In this document: piece after piece, positions 19,375 through 19,753 of the stretch
Numbering within the stretch: the stretch's first letter is position 1
How the letters are laid out: each line of letters begins with the position of its first letter
NCBI GenBank assembly: GCA_910592005.1
Contig: CAJVPP010001476.1
Coordinates: 1 to 19,753, forward strand
Source: Funneliformis mosseae
Taxonomy: Eukaryota > Glomeromycota > Glomeromycetes > Glomerales > Glomeraceae
Reading direction: 5' to 3'
DNA: 19,753 nucleotides
The notes under the pieces: generated by a model
Told to the model about the DNA's origin: nothing
Database searches by the model: none
What the model saw: only the letters and a program-made list of their open reading frames with translations
Made by a program: the position numbers and the translations under genes

Positions 19375-19753
19375 CAAAGGGTGGACAAAAGTATCCGCAT
19401 ACTTTTTCACTCAATATAAACTTATAATTTTTTTGCATTAACAATAAATGGTCAATTAATATTTTATTTAAAGCTGATTAAGATCTACATTTTGTACTAA
19501 GTAACTAGTATTTAGTTGTACTACTATTTGCCGCAATCACAGCTTGAATTTGTTGCGGCATACTATCGACTAGGTTTCGATAGTATGCTTCAGAATTTCT
19601 TGCCAAGCTTTTTAACATATAAGTCAAATTAGATAGAGGTTTTTTATAAGCTCGGATGCTTTTCTTGACTTCAGCTCAAAGATTCTCAATTGGATTAAGA
19701 TCGGGACTTTGAGCTGGCCAAGATAATGTATGAAGATTGTTTTTCGCTTGAAA
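19375..19753. mobile_element. Tc1/mariner transposon, left end, truncated by window
   Basis: A TA dinucleotide (19373-19374) precedes CAAAGGGTGGACAAAAGTAT, the style of terminal repeat found in Tc1-like elements. The transposase gene reads leftwards into the window. The other end lies beyond 19753, so size and the matching TIR cannot be checked. Confidence 0.8.
19505..19753 (-). pseudogene. Tc1-family transposase, C-terminal part, broken
   Basis: The minus strand translates to LSWPAQSPDLNPIENL, the block carrying the final Glu of the DDE catalytic triad. The usual Trp codon after ENL is a TGA stop (19676-19678). Downstream, the KAWQEIL-type helix is in a different frame from the preceding part, showing frameshifts. 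The end, SMPQQIQAVIAANSSTTKY before TAG (19507-19505), is the typical Tc1 C-terminus. DDE transposases of this family cut and paste at TA sites. This copy cannot encode a full enzyme and is cut off at its 5' side by the window edge. Confidence 0.85.

Noticed and set aside
1..19753. tRNA, rRNA or CRISPR loci
   Set aside because: No cloverleaf with a TTCRANYC-type box, no rRNA-like conserved block and no regularly spaced direct repeats were seen; the repeats present are transposon ends, palindromes or slippage products.

Overview
The window looks like nuclear DNA of an arbuscular-mycorrhizal fungus, most likely Rhizophagus irregularis or a close relative. The reasons are the very AT-rich sequence with long homopolymer runs, short introns with GTAAAT/TTTCAG borders, and remnants of several gene families that are greatly expanded in Glomeromycotina: BTB-BACK-TLDc proteins, tyrosine-kinase-like (TKL) kinases and possibly LRR-type proteins. 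The assignment rests on recognising families, not on a search.

Layout. 1-1340: mostly non-coding, with a CCGACA-rich palindromic repeat (725-847) and a small ORF relic (1150-1332). 1340-2468 (-): a TKL kinase domain broken by several frameshifts but still readable from the glycine loop to the C-terminal tail. 2470-4310: AT-rich, with a tandem T-rich repeat and a possible LRR fragment (3181-3387). 4376-5829 (+): one intact two-exon gene, the best in the window, for a 462-residue BTB-BACK-TLDc protein. 5830-9244: spacer with a GC-rich hairpin, a long pyrimidine tract and a GC-richer island with a 59-bp tandem repeat. 9245-10689 (-): a close paralogue of the first gene, pointing towards it, with two frameshifts. 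10690-14030: no recognisable gene.

The right third is a transposon graveyard. 14040-14940 is a terminal-inverted-repeat (TIR) element of about 0.9 kb with 69-bp TIRs, a probable 9-bp target-site duplication (TSD) and a broken passenger ORF. 16371-16823 is a 453-bp hAT-type MITE with CAGTGATGGCAA ends and a perfect 8-bp TSD. It lies between two unidentified decayed reading frames. 17936-18149 (-) is an exon relic of a family B DNA polymerase. 19375-end is the 3' part of a broken Tc1/mariner transposon.

Biology. The only clearly functional gene encodes a protein with a BTB-BACK module (in known families a CUL3 E3-ligase adaptor) fused to a TLDc domain (in known families a V-ATPase regulator). 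The paralogues, the kinase relic and the transposons together show gene-family birth and death in a transposon-rich genome. No operon, CRISPR array, rRNA or tRNA gene was seen.
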